Source: Segetibacter koreensis DSM 18137 (GTDB lineage: Bacteria; Bacteroidota; Bacteroidia; Chitinophagales; Chitinophagaceae). Taken from it: a stretch of 64,000 nucleotides of DNA. Each line of letters opens with the position of its first letter. Within the stretch, counting starts at the first letter, position 1. The translations under genes were made by a program, and so were the position numbers. The DNA lies in the NCBI RefSeq assembly GCF_000374045.1, contig NZ_KB893323.1, positions 62,001-126,000 on the forward strand, in the 5' to 3' direction. This document shows positions 53,872 through 62,730 of the stretch, one piece after another. The notes beneath the pieces were generated by a model, which was not told the origin of the DNA, ran no database searches, and saw nothing but the letters and a program-made list of their open reading frames with translations.

Positions 53872-54921
53872 CTACTTACAATTTCCGGGAATGGCTTTAT
53901 CTATTGTGGCTTTTATATCAATATAAATATTCCTGTCTTGTTCACCTTCCGGATCCTTGGCAACGATAACATAGGCATATCCCCTGCAAAGATCGATCAT
54001 TGGCCATGTGCCCAGCAGCGAGGGAGCAATAGCTGCTACTGTTTTGCCTTGTCCATTTCGTTCGAGTATCCACTCTCCCATTCCATAACTTAATCCTTCA
54101 ACCGTTTTAGGTGCATATTTTATCGAGCTTGCTTCAGCGCTTAGTTTATGCAATATGTCTGCTGAGCTTTCTGTCAATACTGGTTTATTATTAAAAGTCC
54201 CTTTGTTTAGCAGCATAGACAAAAAATTAATATAGTCTGCAGCAGTAGAGCGTGCGCCGGTTGCAGGATCTATTGCATCGTTATAATTCTCACTGGTGAA
54301 AGTAGTGTTTTTCATAAGTAGCGGCCTGGTAATACGATCCTGCATTAGCTTATCAAAAGACTTTCTTGTTATTACTTCCAGCACTCTTCCTGCAATAGCG
54401 TAACCAACATTACTATATCGAAATTCAGTGCCTGCGTTAGTCTCTATTTCTCTTTTCGATGCAACATTATCAACAGCTGCTTCAAGTGTTTTAAACTTAT
54501 TTTTTTGTAAAAATTTAGCCACTCCCTGCTCTGATTGTATGCCTGTATAGTTGGTGAGACATTGTCTTATCGTAATATAACTTTTATAATGTTGCGCGAA
54601 AATGGGCAGGTATGCGCTGACTTTATCATCAAGAGAAAGCTTGCCTTCCTGTACAAACGTCATGACCAATGCTGCTGTGAGCCATTGGCTGCTTGCACCA
54701 ATAGGTACTTGTGTTTTTACAGTAAAATTGCCCATTTCTTTTTTATACGCTACTTTACCGTTGCTGTATAATATGAAAGCTACATCCTTACCAAGCTTTT
54801 CTTTTGCCTGGTTTAATTTTATTGAGAGAGCTGTAGTATCAAATTGTGAATAAGTGGTTTGAAAACAAATAATGGAAAAAAGTGTAACAAGAGATGATTG
54901 CAGAAGATGTTTTAATAACAT
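53872..54921 (-). CDS. Beta-lactamase-fold (class C/serine hydrolase) protein, catalytic residues missing
   Basis: Exported protein of 349 aa with the PF00144 fold. A signal peptide (LVTLFSIICFQTTYSQ, 11-26) follows the ATG at 54921; the Met at 54951 adds ten residues. Family features: YKKEMGNFTVKTQVPIG, ITIRQCLTNYTGIQ, FRYSNVGYAIAGRVLEV (the YxN motif), and a C-terminal AYVIVAKDPEG. The SxxK motif, usually of the form ASxSKW, reads GASSQWL here: Ala76 stands at the catalytic Ser and Gln79 at the Lys. I checked the bases at 54685-54696 directly. The protein is thus probably not a serine hydrolase and may bind ligands. It is divergent from an M1 peptidase. Confidence 0.85.
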   Translation of the reverse strand: MLLKHLLQSSLVTLFSIICFQTTYSQFDTTALSIKLNQAKEKLGKDVAFILYSNGKVAYKKEMGNFTVKTQVPIGASSQWLTAALVMTFVQEGKLSLDDKVSAYLPIFAQHYKSYITIRQCLTNYTGIQSEQGVAKFLQKNKFKTLEAAVDNVASKREIETNAGTEFRYSNVGYAIAGRVLEVITRKSFDKLMQDRITRPLLMKNTTFTSENYNDAIDPATGARSTAADYINFLSMLLNKGTFNNKPVLTESSADILHKLSAEASSIKYAPKTVEGLSYGMGEWILERNGQGKTVAAIAPSLLGTWPMIDLCRGYAYVIVAKDPEGEQDRNIYIDIKATIDKAIPGNCK

Positions 54922-55148
54922 TGACTCTTTTAATTGATATATGAGAAACAAATTCTTTTACTTAAACATAAATGTAGGTAATTACAAACAGGTAGTTTAT
55001 AAAAAACAATAGATTAAAGTTTATTTATAGTTTCAATTACAAGTAATATGTAGCAGGGGAATTTGCGATCAAAATTGTTAAGAAAACAGTAATTGAAATT
55101 TAGTAAGGAACATTATTATATTATTGCAGAAATCACGTTAATAATATA

Positions 55149-57014
55149 ATGAGTGTTGTACGAGTTTTTGCTGTAATATTATTTATACACCTGCTTACCC
55201 ATTCCTTTGCCCAAAAAACGTTACCTGTTCCCGTTAACATACAGAAGCTGTATGAGCAGGAAACACGCTCTTACGACGGAAAGCCCGGAGATAAGTACTG
55301 GCAAAACACTGCCAATTATGACATACATGTTGCCTTTGACCCAGCCAGTCTATTACTGGAAGGTGCTGAAAAAATAACTTACATAAACAACAGTCCTGAT
55401 ACCTTATATAATATTGTTTTTAAGTTATATCCTAACTTTTATAAAAAAGGTTCTGAACGTTTAGCTAAGATAGAGCCTGAAGATATTGGCGAGGGAATGA
55501 TGATAGACAAGATTAATGTTACCAATAGTCCTGTTCTTACTTATTCTCTCGATGGAACTAATATGTCTGTTACCATTGAGCCTTTGCTTCCTAAAGACAC
55601 CATTGTTTTTAATATTAGCTTTCACTATACCCTTAACAAAGGCTCGCATACGCGTACAGGACAAGTAGAAGAGAATGCAGCTTTTGTAGCTTACTTTTTT
55701 CCCCGAATAGCTGTATATGACGATATAGACGGATGGAACAAAAATCAATACCTGGGCACACAGGAGTTTTACAATGACTTTTGTAATTTCAAAGCATCTG
55801 TAACAGTTCCAAAAAATTTTGTGGTATGGGCTACGGGAGACCTTACTAACTGCAATGAAGTTTTTAAAGATAAATATTGCAGATTGATACAACAGGCAGA
55901 AAAAGCCGATACCATTACCAACATTATCGACTCTGCTGACCTGCAGGCGGGAAATATAACCGCAGACAACGAAACAAATACGTGGCACTTTACTGCAGAC
56001 AATGTAACGGACTTTGTCTTTGCAACCAGCAACCATTACTTGTGGAAGTCATCAAGCGTGTTAGTCGACTCAGCCACAAGCAGAAGAACACGAGTTGATG
56101 GAGTCTTTAATCAAAAACACACTGACTTTTATGATGTCACACACTACAACCGGGAAACAGTTAAGGCAATGAGTTATTCATTTCTCAAATGGCCTTTTCC
56201 TTATTCTCACGAAACAGTCTTTGATGGTCTTGACCAGATGGAATATCCCATGATGGTAAATGATAACCCGGTAGCAGGCAGCACTGATGCCATTACACTT
56301 ACTGACCACGAAGTTTTCCATACAATGTTTCCTTTTTATATGGGTATTAATGAAACAAAATACGGCTGGATGGATGAGGGATGGGCGACTATGGCGGAAT
56401 GGCTTATTTCACCCATGATAGATTCCAGTATTGTTGATGAGTATGGAATAAAACCCTATGAAACAAATGCGGGTAAAGAACGTGATGTGCCTATAACAAC
56501 ACTTACAACACAACTCAATGACATGTCTCTGTATTTAAACTCTTATGTAAAACCCGCGCTGGGATATCTGTATGTCAAAGATTATCTTGGTGATGAATTG
56601 TTTACAAAAGCGTTACATTATTATCTACAACAATGGAACGGAAAGCACCCAATGCCCTACGACTTTTTCAATTGTATCAATGTTGGTTCAGGTAAAAATT
56701 TAAATTGGTTTTGGAAGAGTTGGTTTTTTGATAATGGTGTTCCTGATCTTTCAATTGATAAGGTAAAAAAAAGAAGACACAAATACAAGGTGACAATAAA
56801 ATCTAAAGGAACGAAGCCTGTGCCTGTTGACCTGTTTGTAACGTTAAAGGATAATTCTGTTATAAAGCAACATAGAAGCATTTCCGTTTGGGAAAAAGGA
56901 AATGCGACTACTAATATTATATTTCATACTAAAAAAGATGTCTTGCGAATAACATTAGGTAGCACGTACACAGTCGATGTAAATAAAGATGATAACAGGT
57001 GGGACGCGAAATAG
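55149..57014 (+). CDS. M1 family metallopeptidase, exported
   Basis: Zinc aminopeptidase of 621 aa, made with a signal peptide (VFAVILFIHLLTHSFAQ, 6-22). The N-terminal beta domain begins DIHVAFDPASLLLEGAEKITY. The exopeptidase-type GLDQMEYPMM (GAMEN-like) is followed by the zinc motif HEVFH (His387, Glu388, His391), with the third ligand Glu410 in GWMDEGWATMAEW, 19 residues after His391 as in the family. It likely trims peptides in the periplasm for uptake by the POT/OPT systems. It is monocistronic and divergent from the degenerate serine hydrolase gene. Confidence 0.93.
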   Translation: MSVVRVFAVILFIHLLTHSFAQKTLPVPVNIQKLYEQETRSYDGKPGDKYWQNTANYDIHVAFDPASLLLEGAEKITYINNSPDTLYNIVFKLYPNFYKKGSERLAKIEPEDIGEGMMIDKINVTNSPVLTYSLDGTNMSVTIEPLLPKDTIVFNISFHYTLNKGSHTRTGQVEENAAFVAYFFPRIAVYDDIDGWNKNQYLGTQEFYNDFCNFKASVTVPKNFVVWATGDLTNCNEVFKDKYCRLIQQAEKADTITNIIDSADLQAGNITADNETNTWHFTADNVTDFVFATSNHYLWKSSSVLVDSATSRRTRVDGVFNQKHTDFYDVTHYNRETVKAMSYSFLKWPFPYSHETVFDGLDQMEYPMMVNDNPVAGSTDAITLTDHEVFHTMFPFYMGINETKYGWMDEGWATMAEWLISPMIDSSIVDEYGIKPYETNAGKERDVPITTLTTQLNDMSLYLNSYVKPALGYLYVKDYLGDELFTKALHYYLQQWNGKHPMPYDFFNCINVGSGKNLNWFWKSWFFDNGVPDLSIDKVKKRRHKYKVTIKSKGTKPVPVDLFVTLKDNSVIKQHRSISVWEKGNATTNIIFHTKKDVLRITLGSTYTVDVNKDDNRWDAK

Positions 57015-57452
57015 TGTGTCTAAACTAACTCCAAATTTTAGAAATTAGACTTCGCTTTTAAGAACTAAAAGCTAATATAAAATAAGTTGATTAGAGGCTG
57101 TCCTAATATTTTCGGCTGTTTGAAGGGTTATAATGAGAATAATTATTATTCATCATAAACTTTTATCATAGCTTAAGATAGCCATCTCATACATATCTCA
57201 GACGATTCTAGAAATTTCAAATAAACAATCTTTACCCTGCTTGTAAAAATTATTATATAGCTGAAAAGTGCACAAAAGCATTTTTGAAATAACTATAAAC
57301 AAGAACCAAAGAGGATTATTTGAAAAGCTTGCTTACACCGTTAATAGAAAAGCGAATAATACAACTACTATTTAAACTAAACCGTCAAATGGTTGAAGTC
57401 AATTGAAAGTAAAATAAGTAGCAATAATTACAGACTAAATTAATAATAATGA
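57015..57452. other. AT-rich spacer with a weak inverted repeat
   Basis: 438 bases without a gene. GGCTGTCCTAA (57096-57106) and TTAAGATAGCC (57173-57183) are inverted with 9 of 11 matches and might be the ends of a decayed mobile element, but nothing between them supports it. No terminator was found for the M1 gene. Confidence 0.4.
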
Positions 57453-57743
57453 TTAGAACAAATAAGCAAACTGAAGGAAATCAGAATTGTTGTTTTCTTT
57501 GTTATTATTTTCTCTATGTTCATTCTCTTCTATTGCACAATGCACATATATGCTTATTTCATTGAACCATGGGGGCAATAGTTGTGATTCATCAACATTC
57601 CACATACCTTTTTCATCTTTTTGCAATGATAGTACACCTTTAAATTCAACGTTTTTTGGCGACACGTTATAGCTTCCTCTACTTACCTGCTTGTTAAACT
57701 CTAACTGATGACCTTGAATTGTTTTTACAAAATTCTGTTTCAT
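57453..57743 (-). CDS. Small uncharacterised protein, 96 aa
   Basis: Family unknown. Starting at the ATG at 57743 the protein reads MKQNFVKTIQGHQLEFNKQV, followed by beta-type segments (YNVSPKNVEFKGVLSLQKDEKGMWNVD, EISIYVHCAIEENE) and an Asn/Glu-rich tail. The frame stays open 21 codons upstream without a good start. No signal peptide or membrane helix. Sensible composition and length favour a real gene, but it could be missed or false. It lies in a gene-poor stretch between the M1 peptidase and the PAP2-GT39 pair. Confidence 0.55.
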   Translation of the reverse strand: MKQNFVKTIQGHQLEFNKQVSRGSYNVSPKNVEFKGVLSLQKDEKGMWNVDESQLLPPWFNEISIYVHCAIEENEHRENNNKENNNSDFLQFAYLF

Positions 57744-57960
57744 ATAATTGATTCTACGATATTTTAAAACTTTTCTATGCATTAATATGATTAAGAATTG
57801 TACCAAAGTTTTTTCAAGGAGAACTTGTTAAACGAAAGTGAAAAAGTGGGGCTGTTTTTACCCAATGTTGGAACATTAAACCTGTTATTTCATTCATTAC
57901 CCCTTTTTCAATCACTTTTCTAACAACTACATCTACTGTACTTTGTTTATTATTACATCT

Positions 57961-57989
57961 TTTGCAAATGTAAGCGGGGCTTATCTTTG
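57961..57989 (+). promoter_or_regulatory. Promoter of the PAP2-GT39 pair (TTTG-17-TATCTTTG)
   Basis: TTTG (57961-57964) and TATCTTTG (57982-57989) match the -33 and -7 boxes with a 17-base spacer. The ATG at 58007 is 17 bases downstream of the -7 box, giving a short leader. Confidence 0.55.
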
Positions 57990-58006
57990 AGCAATAATTG
58001 TAAATA

Positions 58007-58600
58007 ATGAATTTTGTCATGTGGTTACGCAATGCAGACCGTAAAGTATTTTATCTTATCAATACAAAACTTTCTGTTAGCTCCTTAGATGATGTAATGC
58101 TTTTATTACGCCAGGCCTATACCTGGGTACCCTTGTACCTATTTCTATTGCTTTTTTTTTATGCTAACTGCAGAAAATTTTTGTTGCCGATTATTGCTCT
58201 TTCCTTAGTCACCTTTGCCTTTACAGATTTTACAAGCGCGAGTATATTGAAACCGTTGATTGGTCGAATACGTCCCTGTCACGATCAGTCGCTTCCATTT
58301 ACCGTTAACAATATATCAGGATGCGGGGGACTTTTTTCTATGCCTTCCTCTCATGCATCTAATCATTTTGGCCTGGCTACTTTTTGGTTTTATGTAATTA
58401 AAGAAACTTTAAACAGAACATGGTACTGGCTCTGGTTTTGGGCGTTCATTGTTTGTTATTCCCAGGTATACGTGGGCGTGCATTATCCTGGCGATATCAT
58501 TGCCGGGGCATTGCTTGGTGTAGGAATAGGATCATTATCCTGTTATCTTTTCAACAACTGGATGACCAGGCTAAATACAGACATTACAAGAACCATCTAA
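58007..58600 (+). CDS. PAP2 family membrane phosphatase
   Basis: Inner-membrane phosphatase of the phosphatidic acid phosphatase type 2 superfamily, 197 aa. The three catalytic motifs are KPLIGRIRP (KxxxxxxRP), PSSHAS (PSGH-type) and SQVYVGVHYPGD (SRxxxxxHxxxD with Gln instead of Arg, seen in other Bacteroidota members). Five or six helices. Such enzymes remove phosphate from undecaprenyl pyrophosphate, PgpB-type lipids or lipid A. It is transcribed with the next gene, a GT39 transferase 17 bases downstream, so a role in recycling the lipid carrier or in lipid sugar modification is plausible. Confidence 0.9.
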   Translation: MNFVMWLRNADRKVFYLINTKLSVSSLDDVMLLLRQAYTWVPLYLFLLLFFYANCRKFLLPIIALSLVTFAFTDFTSASILKPLIGRIRPCHDQSLPFTVNNISGCGGLFSMPSSHASNHFGLATFWFYVIKETLNRTWYWLWFWAFIVCYSQVYVGVHYPGDIIAGALLGVGIGSLSCYLFNNWMTRLNTDITRTI

Positions 58601-58617
58601 ATTTCTGCTGACCCTAC

Positions 58618-60270
58618 ATGAAATCTTTTGAAAAATTATTTCCATATTTTCTTATTGCAGGCATATTACTTAATGTAAATGGCTTGTTGAATGGTATTCT
58701 CGAACCTGATGGGGCTTTGTATGCGACTATTTCAAAACATATAGCCCTAACAGGTGAATGGTTTAACCTGTATGGTAATGGCCATGACTGGCTTGATAAA
58801 CCTCATTTTCCTTTTTGGATGGCAGCTTTTAGTTTTAAACTATTTGGCATTACATCCTTTGCATACAAACTTCCAGCTTTTATCTTTTGGTTAGCTGGCA
58901 TTGTGTTCATTTTTAAACTTGCAAATGAACTTTATAATACTATTACCGCAAAAGTTGCCGTTGTCATTTATATATTTTCCCTTCATAACATACTTAATAA
59001 TTTTGACGTAAGAGCTGAACCTTATTTAACCACTCTCATCATTGCCGCCATTTATTATTTTTATAAATCAACTCTTTCCGGCAGATGGTCAGATATTATT
59101 TTAGTCGCTTTGATGTCAGCTTGCGCTGTAATGACCAAAGGAATTTTTGCGCTTATTACTATAGGAGGAGGTTTTGTTATTTATTGGATAATTACAAAAC
59201 AATGGAAACAATTTATCAATTATCGGTGGTGGCTGATGCTTTTGTTAATACTGCTTTTCATTACTCCAGAATTGTATAGCTTGTATGTGCAGTTTGATCT
59301 CCATCCTGAAAAAGTTGTATTTGGAAAGACAAATGTATCAGGACTGCGTTTCTTTTTTTGGGACAGCCAGTTTGGAAGATTTTTTAATACGGGTCCTATC
59401 AAAGGCCATGGAGATCCTACATTCTTCCTGCACACCACCCTATGGGCCTTTTTGCCCTGGTCTATTATTTTGTACATCGCAGTAATACAACTCCTCAGGA
59501 AAAAGAGCAAAAAACAGGATCAGAGTAAATGGATAATCTATGGCAGCGCAGCTTTGACTTTTATAATATTCTCGTTTTCAGGTTTTCAATTACCTTTTTA
59601 TATTGTCATCCTCTTTCCCCATTTTTCAATTATAGCGGCAGCTTACCTTACGTCTTTGCAAACAGATGCGAGTTTTAAGAAAATTGCTGTATTTCAAAAT
59701 ACTGTACTCATTATTGCTACTTTATTCGTTTGTGCACTGGCTTTTTATTCTCATTTTGGTAATGTTGTTTTTTTAGCAATTATTTCTGCCACAATAGTTA
59801 TTTTAAATTTTAATTTTTTTAAACCTGAGGGCATTAATAGAACAATAATTCCGGGAATTGCTTTTTCATTTGTTTTATTTTTATTTCTTCATAACTTTTT
59901 TTACCCAAACCTGCTTACTTATCAATCGGGAATGATGGCTGGGAAATGGTTAGTAAAAAATAAAGAATTTAAAACTCCCGCCATGTTCAATTCATGGTCT
60001 TACTCATTTGAATTTTATGCGCCGGGTTATGTTGAAAGATTAGAAACAATTGACGATCTTAATAGGTTTTTACAAAAAGACCCTAAAAGCCCGGTTTATA
60101 CTTCACTAAATATGCTCGATGAATTGAAGCTACAAGGCTTTCAATACCACATATTACACGAGTTTTCTGATTTTCATATCAGTATGTTAACTCCAGCCTT
60201 TTTAAATCCTCACACAAGAAATAGAGAACTGGAAAAAAAGGTTCTAATAACTGTGGAAAAAAAACTGTAG
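58618..60270 (+). CDS. GT39/ArnT-like membrane glycosyltransferase
   Basis: Polytopic inner-membrane transferase of the dolichyl/undecaprenyl-phosphate-sugar GT-C type, 550 aa. The catalytic first loop is EPDGALYATISKHIALTGEWF with an acidic Asp, followed by DWLDKPHFPFWM, the pattern of ArnT and related enzymes. About 11-12 helices follow (to about 430), then a C-terminal soluble part (LVKNKEFKTPAMFNSWSYSFEFYAPG). It uses a lipid-linked sugar to modify lipid A, glycans or proteins on the periplasmic side; the acceptor is unknown. It follows a PAP2 gene by 17 bases, which favours an operon. ArnT itself modifies lipid A with 4-amino-arabinose, but no arn genes are present here. Confidence 0.88.
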   Translation: MKSFEKLFPYFLIAGILLNVNGLLNGILEPDGALYATISKHIALTGEWFNLYGNGHDWLDKPHFPFWMAAFSFKLFGITSFAYKLPAFIFWLAGIVFIFKLANELYNTITAKVAVVIYIFSLHNILNNFDVRAEPYLTTLIIAAIYYFYKSTLSGRWSDIILVALMSACAVMTKGIFALITIGGGFVIYWIITKQWKQFINYRWWLMLLLILLFITPELYSLYVQFDLHPEKVVFGKTNVSGLRFFFWDSQFGRFFNTGPIKGHGDPTFFLHTTLWAFLPWSIILYIAVIQLLRKKSKKQDQSKWIIYGSAALTFIIFSFSGFQLPFYIVILFPHFSIIAAAYLTSLQTDASFKKIAVFQNTVLIIATLFVCALAFYSHFGNVVFLAIISATIVILNFNFFKPEGINRTIIPGIAFSFVLFLFLHNFFYPNLLTYQSGMMAGKWLVKNKEFKTPAMFNSWSYSFEFYAPGYVERLETIDDLNRFLQKDPKSPVYTSLNMLDELKLQGFQYHILHEFSDFHISMLTPAFLNPHTRNRELEKKVLITVEKKL

Positions 60271-60367
60271 TAACTATATTAGTGAAAACGTTCCTATTTT
60301 TCTAAAAAATTTGCTAAGTTGAATAGTTGATTTTACTTCTAACCGGTACTATTTCTTTTGCATCCTT

Positions 60368-61009
60368 TCAGAATAATGCTGTAACTCTTCTGGCAAGAAT
60401 AAAAATAATATACACAAAAAGCGGAGCAGCCACAACATCTATAGTATAATGTATATGTTGTATCAGCAAAAGTACTCCAACCAAAATTGTAGCAACCAAA
60501 GCCAATATTTTTTCCCATTTTTTTCTCACAATAAAATAAATAAGAAAAACAGAACTTGTATGGCCCGAAAAAAACAAGTCTTTCGTAATATGATTATGCC
60601 CGTAAAAAGGTGCTAAAATAGGGTCAGAAAGAGGCATCAGACCTGCGGGAGGATTAAGAGAGACGAGAGACATTGTTATAATACGCGATAAACTGAGAAA
60701 CAGGCAACTACAAAGAAAAAGTAAAAAAAGAGCAGGAGACTGAGCAGCGCGAAAAATGCCTAAGCCTACTGTAAGATAAATTAGTAGAAATATATAGACA
60801 GAAACATCAACAGAAGGCAAAAGATTTAGTATCGGATCATGTAAAGCAACTCCTGGCCTCTTTTGAATAAGTGCAAAAAAATAAGGATAATATAAAAGAA
60901 CTATCGTAAATAATAAAGAAGCTATGCCGATTTTAGTTTTGTAGTTAATTGACGTCCATGCATTACTCCATGACATTTCTAATGATTCGTCGCCTTGTCT
61001 TATGATCAT
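60368..61009 (-). CDS. Sphingomyelin-synthase-like (PAP2_C) membrane phosphotransferase
   Basis: Six-helix membrane protein of 213 aa. It resembles the sphingomyelin synthase branch: RIITMSLVSLNPPAG (cf. RxxTMxxTxLPxPG), KDLFFSGHTSS (His150) and HYTIDVVAAP (His187, Asp191), giving the His-His-Asp triad. Eukaryotic homologues move phosphocholine from phosphatidylcholine to ceramide. In Bacteroidota, which make sphingolipids, such a protein could attach a phosphate headgroup to ceramide or act on another lipid. It is convergent with the GT39 gene. No ceramide-synthesis gene lies in the window. Head group and direction are unknown. Confidence 0.82.
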   Translation of the reverse strand: MIIRQGDESLEMSWSNAWTSINYKTKIGIASLLFTIVLLYYPYFFALIQKRPGVALHDPILNLLPSVDVSVYIFLLIYLTVGLGIFRAAQSPALFLLFLCSCLFLSLSRIITMSLVSLNPPAGLMPLSDPILAPFYGHNHITKDLFFSGHTSSVFLIYFIVRKKWEKILALVATILVGVLLLIQHIHYTIDVVAAPLFVYIIFILARRVTALF

Positions 61010-61378
61010 TTCTGGTTAAACTATTATACTTACTGTGCGGAAAATTTTTTTGATGTAGCACCTATAAAAACTGCAAATTTTAAAACAAAATAGTCAATTA
61101 ATTCTTATCATTATCATAATTTTTTAATAACTGTTTCAATACCAATTAATTTGATGTAATAGTTTAAGCAATATTATTATAAGCAGTAAACCAGGTATTA
61201 AAAGCTGTTCCAACCATTTCCGAGATTTCACCTTTAAAAATTCATTCATTCATTAAATTTCCTATTACTTTTTGACGATCCACATATGGTTCATTTTTGA
61301 AGTTTTAATTAAAAATTGGTCGTTTTTTTAATATGAGAGTTACCTTTAACATATTAATTCATTATTCATTTTACCCTT
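61010..61378. other. Divergent AT-rich spacer
   Basis: 369 bases between the SMS-like gene and the gene at 61379. A tandem ATTC run (about 61240-61253) is the only repeat. TACTTTTTG (61267-61275) is one base longer than a consensus -7 box. No gene or RNA seen. Confidence 0.45.
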
Positions 61379-61714
61379 ATGAAAGAGCAATTGCAGCATC
61401 TCCATAACCTTTTGGAGACCTTAACTTCATCTACTTCTTCAAAAAGTTTTTCTGAATTAAATCGCATTCTTGAAAAATATACAAAAATTCTCGACTTTGT
61501 TAATAGTTACAATGATAGTTACAAACGAGCTACGTCGGTGTATTATACTGATATAAACTCAATAAGAGATAATATTCAGGAATCATTATACGCAGAAGCT
61601 CAAAAAGCAAAGGATACAGCTTTTGAAAACGCCCGAAATGAACTACAGAGAGACATACAAGCCCTGGCCATACTTATAAGACCTGAAGAGGAATTAGCTG
61701 AAATATCAGCATAA
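61379..61714 (+). CDS. Small helical protein of unknown function, 111 aa
   Basis: Family not recognised. The sequence is almost all helix with coiled-coil-like heptads (LQHLHNLLETLTS, ELNRILEKYTKILDFVN, IQESLYAEAQKAKDTAFENARNELQRDIQAL), no signal or membrane helix, and an acidic end. It could be a cytosolic adaptor or structural protein, but no partner is evident in its neighbourhood. Confidence 0.6.
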   Translation: MKEQLQHLHNLLETLTSSTSSKSFSELNRILEKYTKILDFVNSYNDSYKRATSVYYTDINSIRDNIQESLYAEAQKAKDTAFENARNELQRDIQALAILIRPEEELAEISA

Positions 61715-62008
61715 AGAAAGACTATTAAAAACATTGATTACGCAACCGGCAAAACCCAAATATTAAATCATTACTAATTATACTTATTCTAAAAACCTCG
61801 CCTTTTTAACACCTGTAATACTATGCATTTCTTCCTGTACATAAACCTTATTTTATTGACCGGGTAAGAGGTGACATAAAAAATGCGTTGAACAAACGTA
61901 GTGCAACGCATCGATTAAGGATTACAAAAAGCCTTCAAACTGATTTAAAAAACTTTTTAATAATTCCTTTTAAAATTTTTAATCCCGTTTAAAATCTTTC
62001 ACAAATTC

Positions 62009-62434
62009 CTAAAAAAATGCATTCTTATGCTTTGCCAGCCAAGGTATTATAAATGCTGTTGCTAACCCGGTAATTATCACATCGCCTAAATAAAGCCCTC
62101 TAAATTGCTTTGTAATAAGAGCACTATCTGAGCGTTGAATTTGAAATCCCAGGTAAATAACCACTATTGTTATAATGATGAATAACAACGTGTAAATATT
62201 TGCACTCTTTTTTAAATAAGGAACAATAAAATAATATATAAGACCAGCAAGAATACACACTATAAACGAAGCAAAAATTATTAAGGTTACATTAATTATC
62301 CATGAGATCGTGAAGTTGGTAACGTGTCGGTATATGAAATTATATACAAGACTTATTGGTATTATTGTTATACCTGTAGCAAGCCCAGCAAGCAGACATT
62401 TGGAAAAGGTGGTTTGTTCAAAATCGTAATCCAT
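62009..62434 (-). CDS. Small membrane protein, 141 aa, unknown function
   Basis: Four predicted helices (about 15-33, 42-65, 80-100, 118-134) and a charged N-terminus (MDYDFEQTTFSK) outside the membrane. I cannot assign a family with confidence; the layout resembles small DUF4199-type Bacteroidota membrane proteins only loosely. It is divergent from Ppx/GppA, 296 bases away, and monocistronic. Confidence 0.6.
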   Translation of the reverse strand: MDYDFEQTTFSKCLLAGLATGITIIPISLVYNFIYRHVTNFTISWIINVTLIIFASFIVCILAGLIYYFIVPYLKKSANIYTLLFIIITIVVIYLGFQIQRSDSALITKQFRGLYLGDVIITGLATAFIIPWLAKHKNAFF

Positions 62435-62665
62435 ATCCTTTAATTTTAAGTGAAGAACTAATTATATTAAACATTATGCAAAAAATAAGCCAGCGCTCCT
62501 AATTCAAATACAGATATTGAAACTGCAACCACTTCACCTTCCGGCTAATATTTACCAGGCACTTTTCAGCTGATAGAAAATTTTAGATCTCTTTTACATC
62601 GGAAAAAGCTTCCCAACAGATTCTTTTGGGGAAAAATTTATATGCTTATCATACCAAGCAAAAAA

Positions 62666-62673
62666 TATCTTTG
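62666..62673 (+). promoter_or_regulatory. -7 promoter element of the Ppx/GppA gene
   Basis: TATCTTTG matches TAnnTTTG, 58 bases before the TTG start codon. No -33 TTTG occurs at the right distance; the nearest is at 62625-62628. Confidence 0.4.
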
Positions 62674-62730
62674 CTTTATTGGAAATAATTCGTTTCAGGT
62701 TTTTATTTACTTTATTAAAACTTAATCAAT

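Noticed and set aside
55461-56036. Minus-strand open frame of 191 codons
   Set aside because: It is antisense to the M1 peptidase gene, with biased Cys/Tyr/Val composition.
57814-58032. Minus-strand 72-codon frame with a CKRC motif
   Set aside because: It overlaps the promoter and start of the PAP2 gene and has no supporting features.
61883-61911. Hairpin ATGCGTTG/CAACGCAT as a terminator
   Set aside because: It has a 13-base loop and no T-run, and does not follow closely on any gene.
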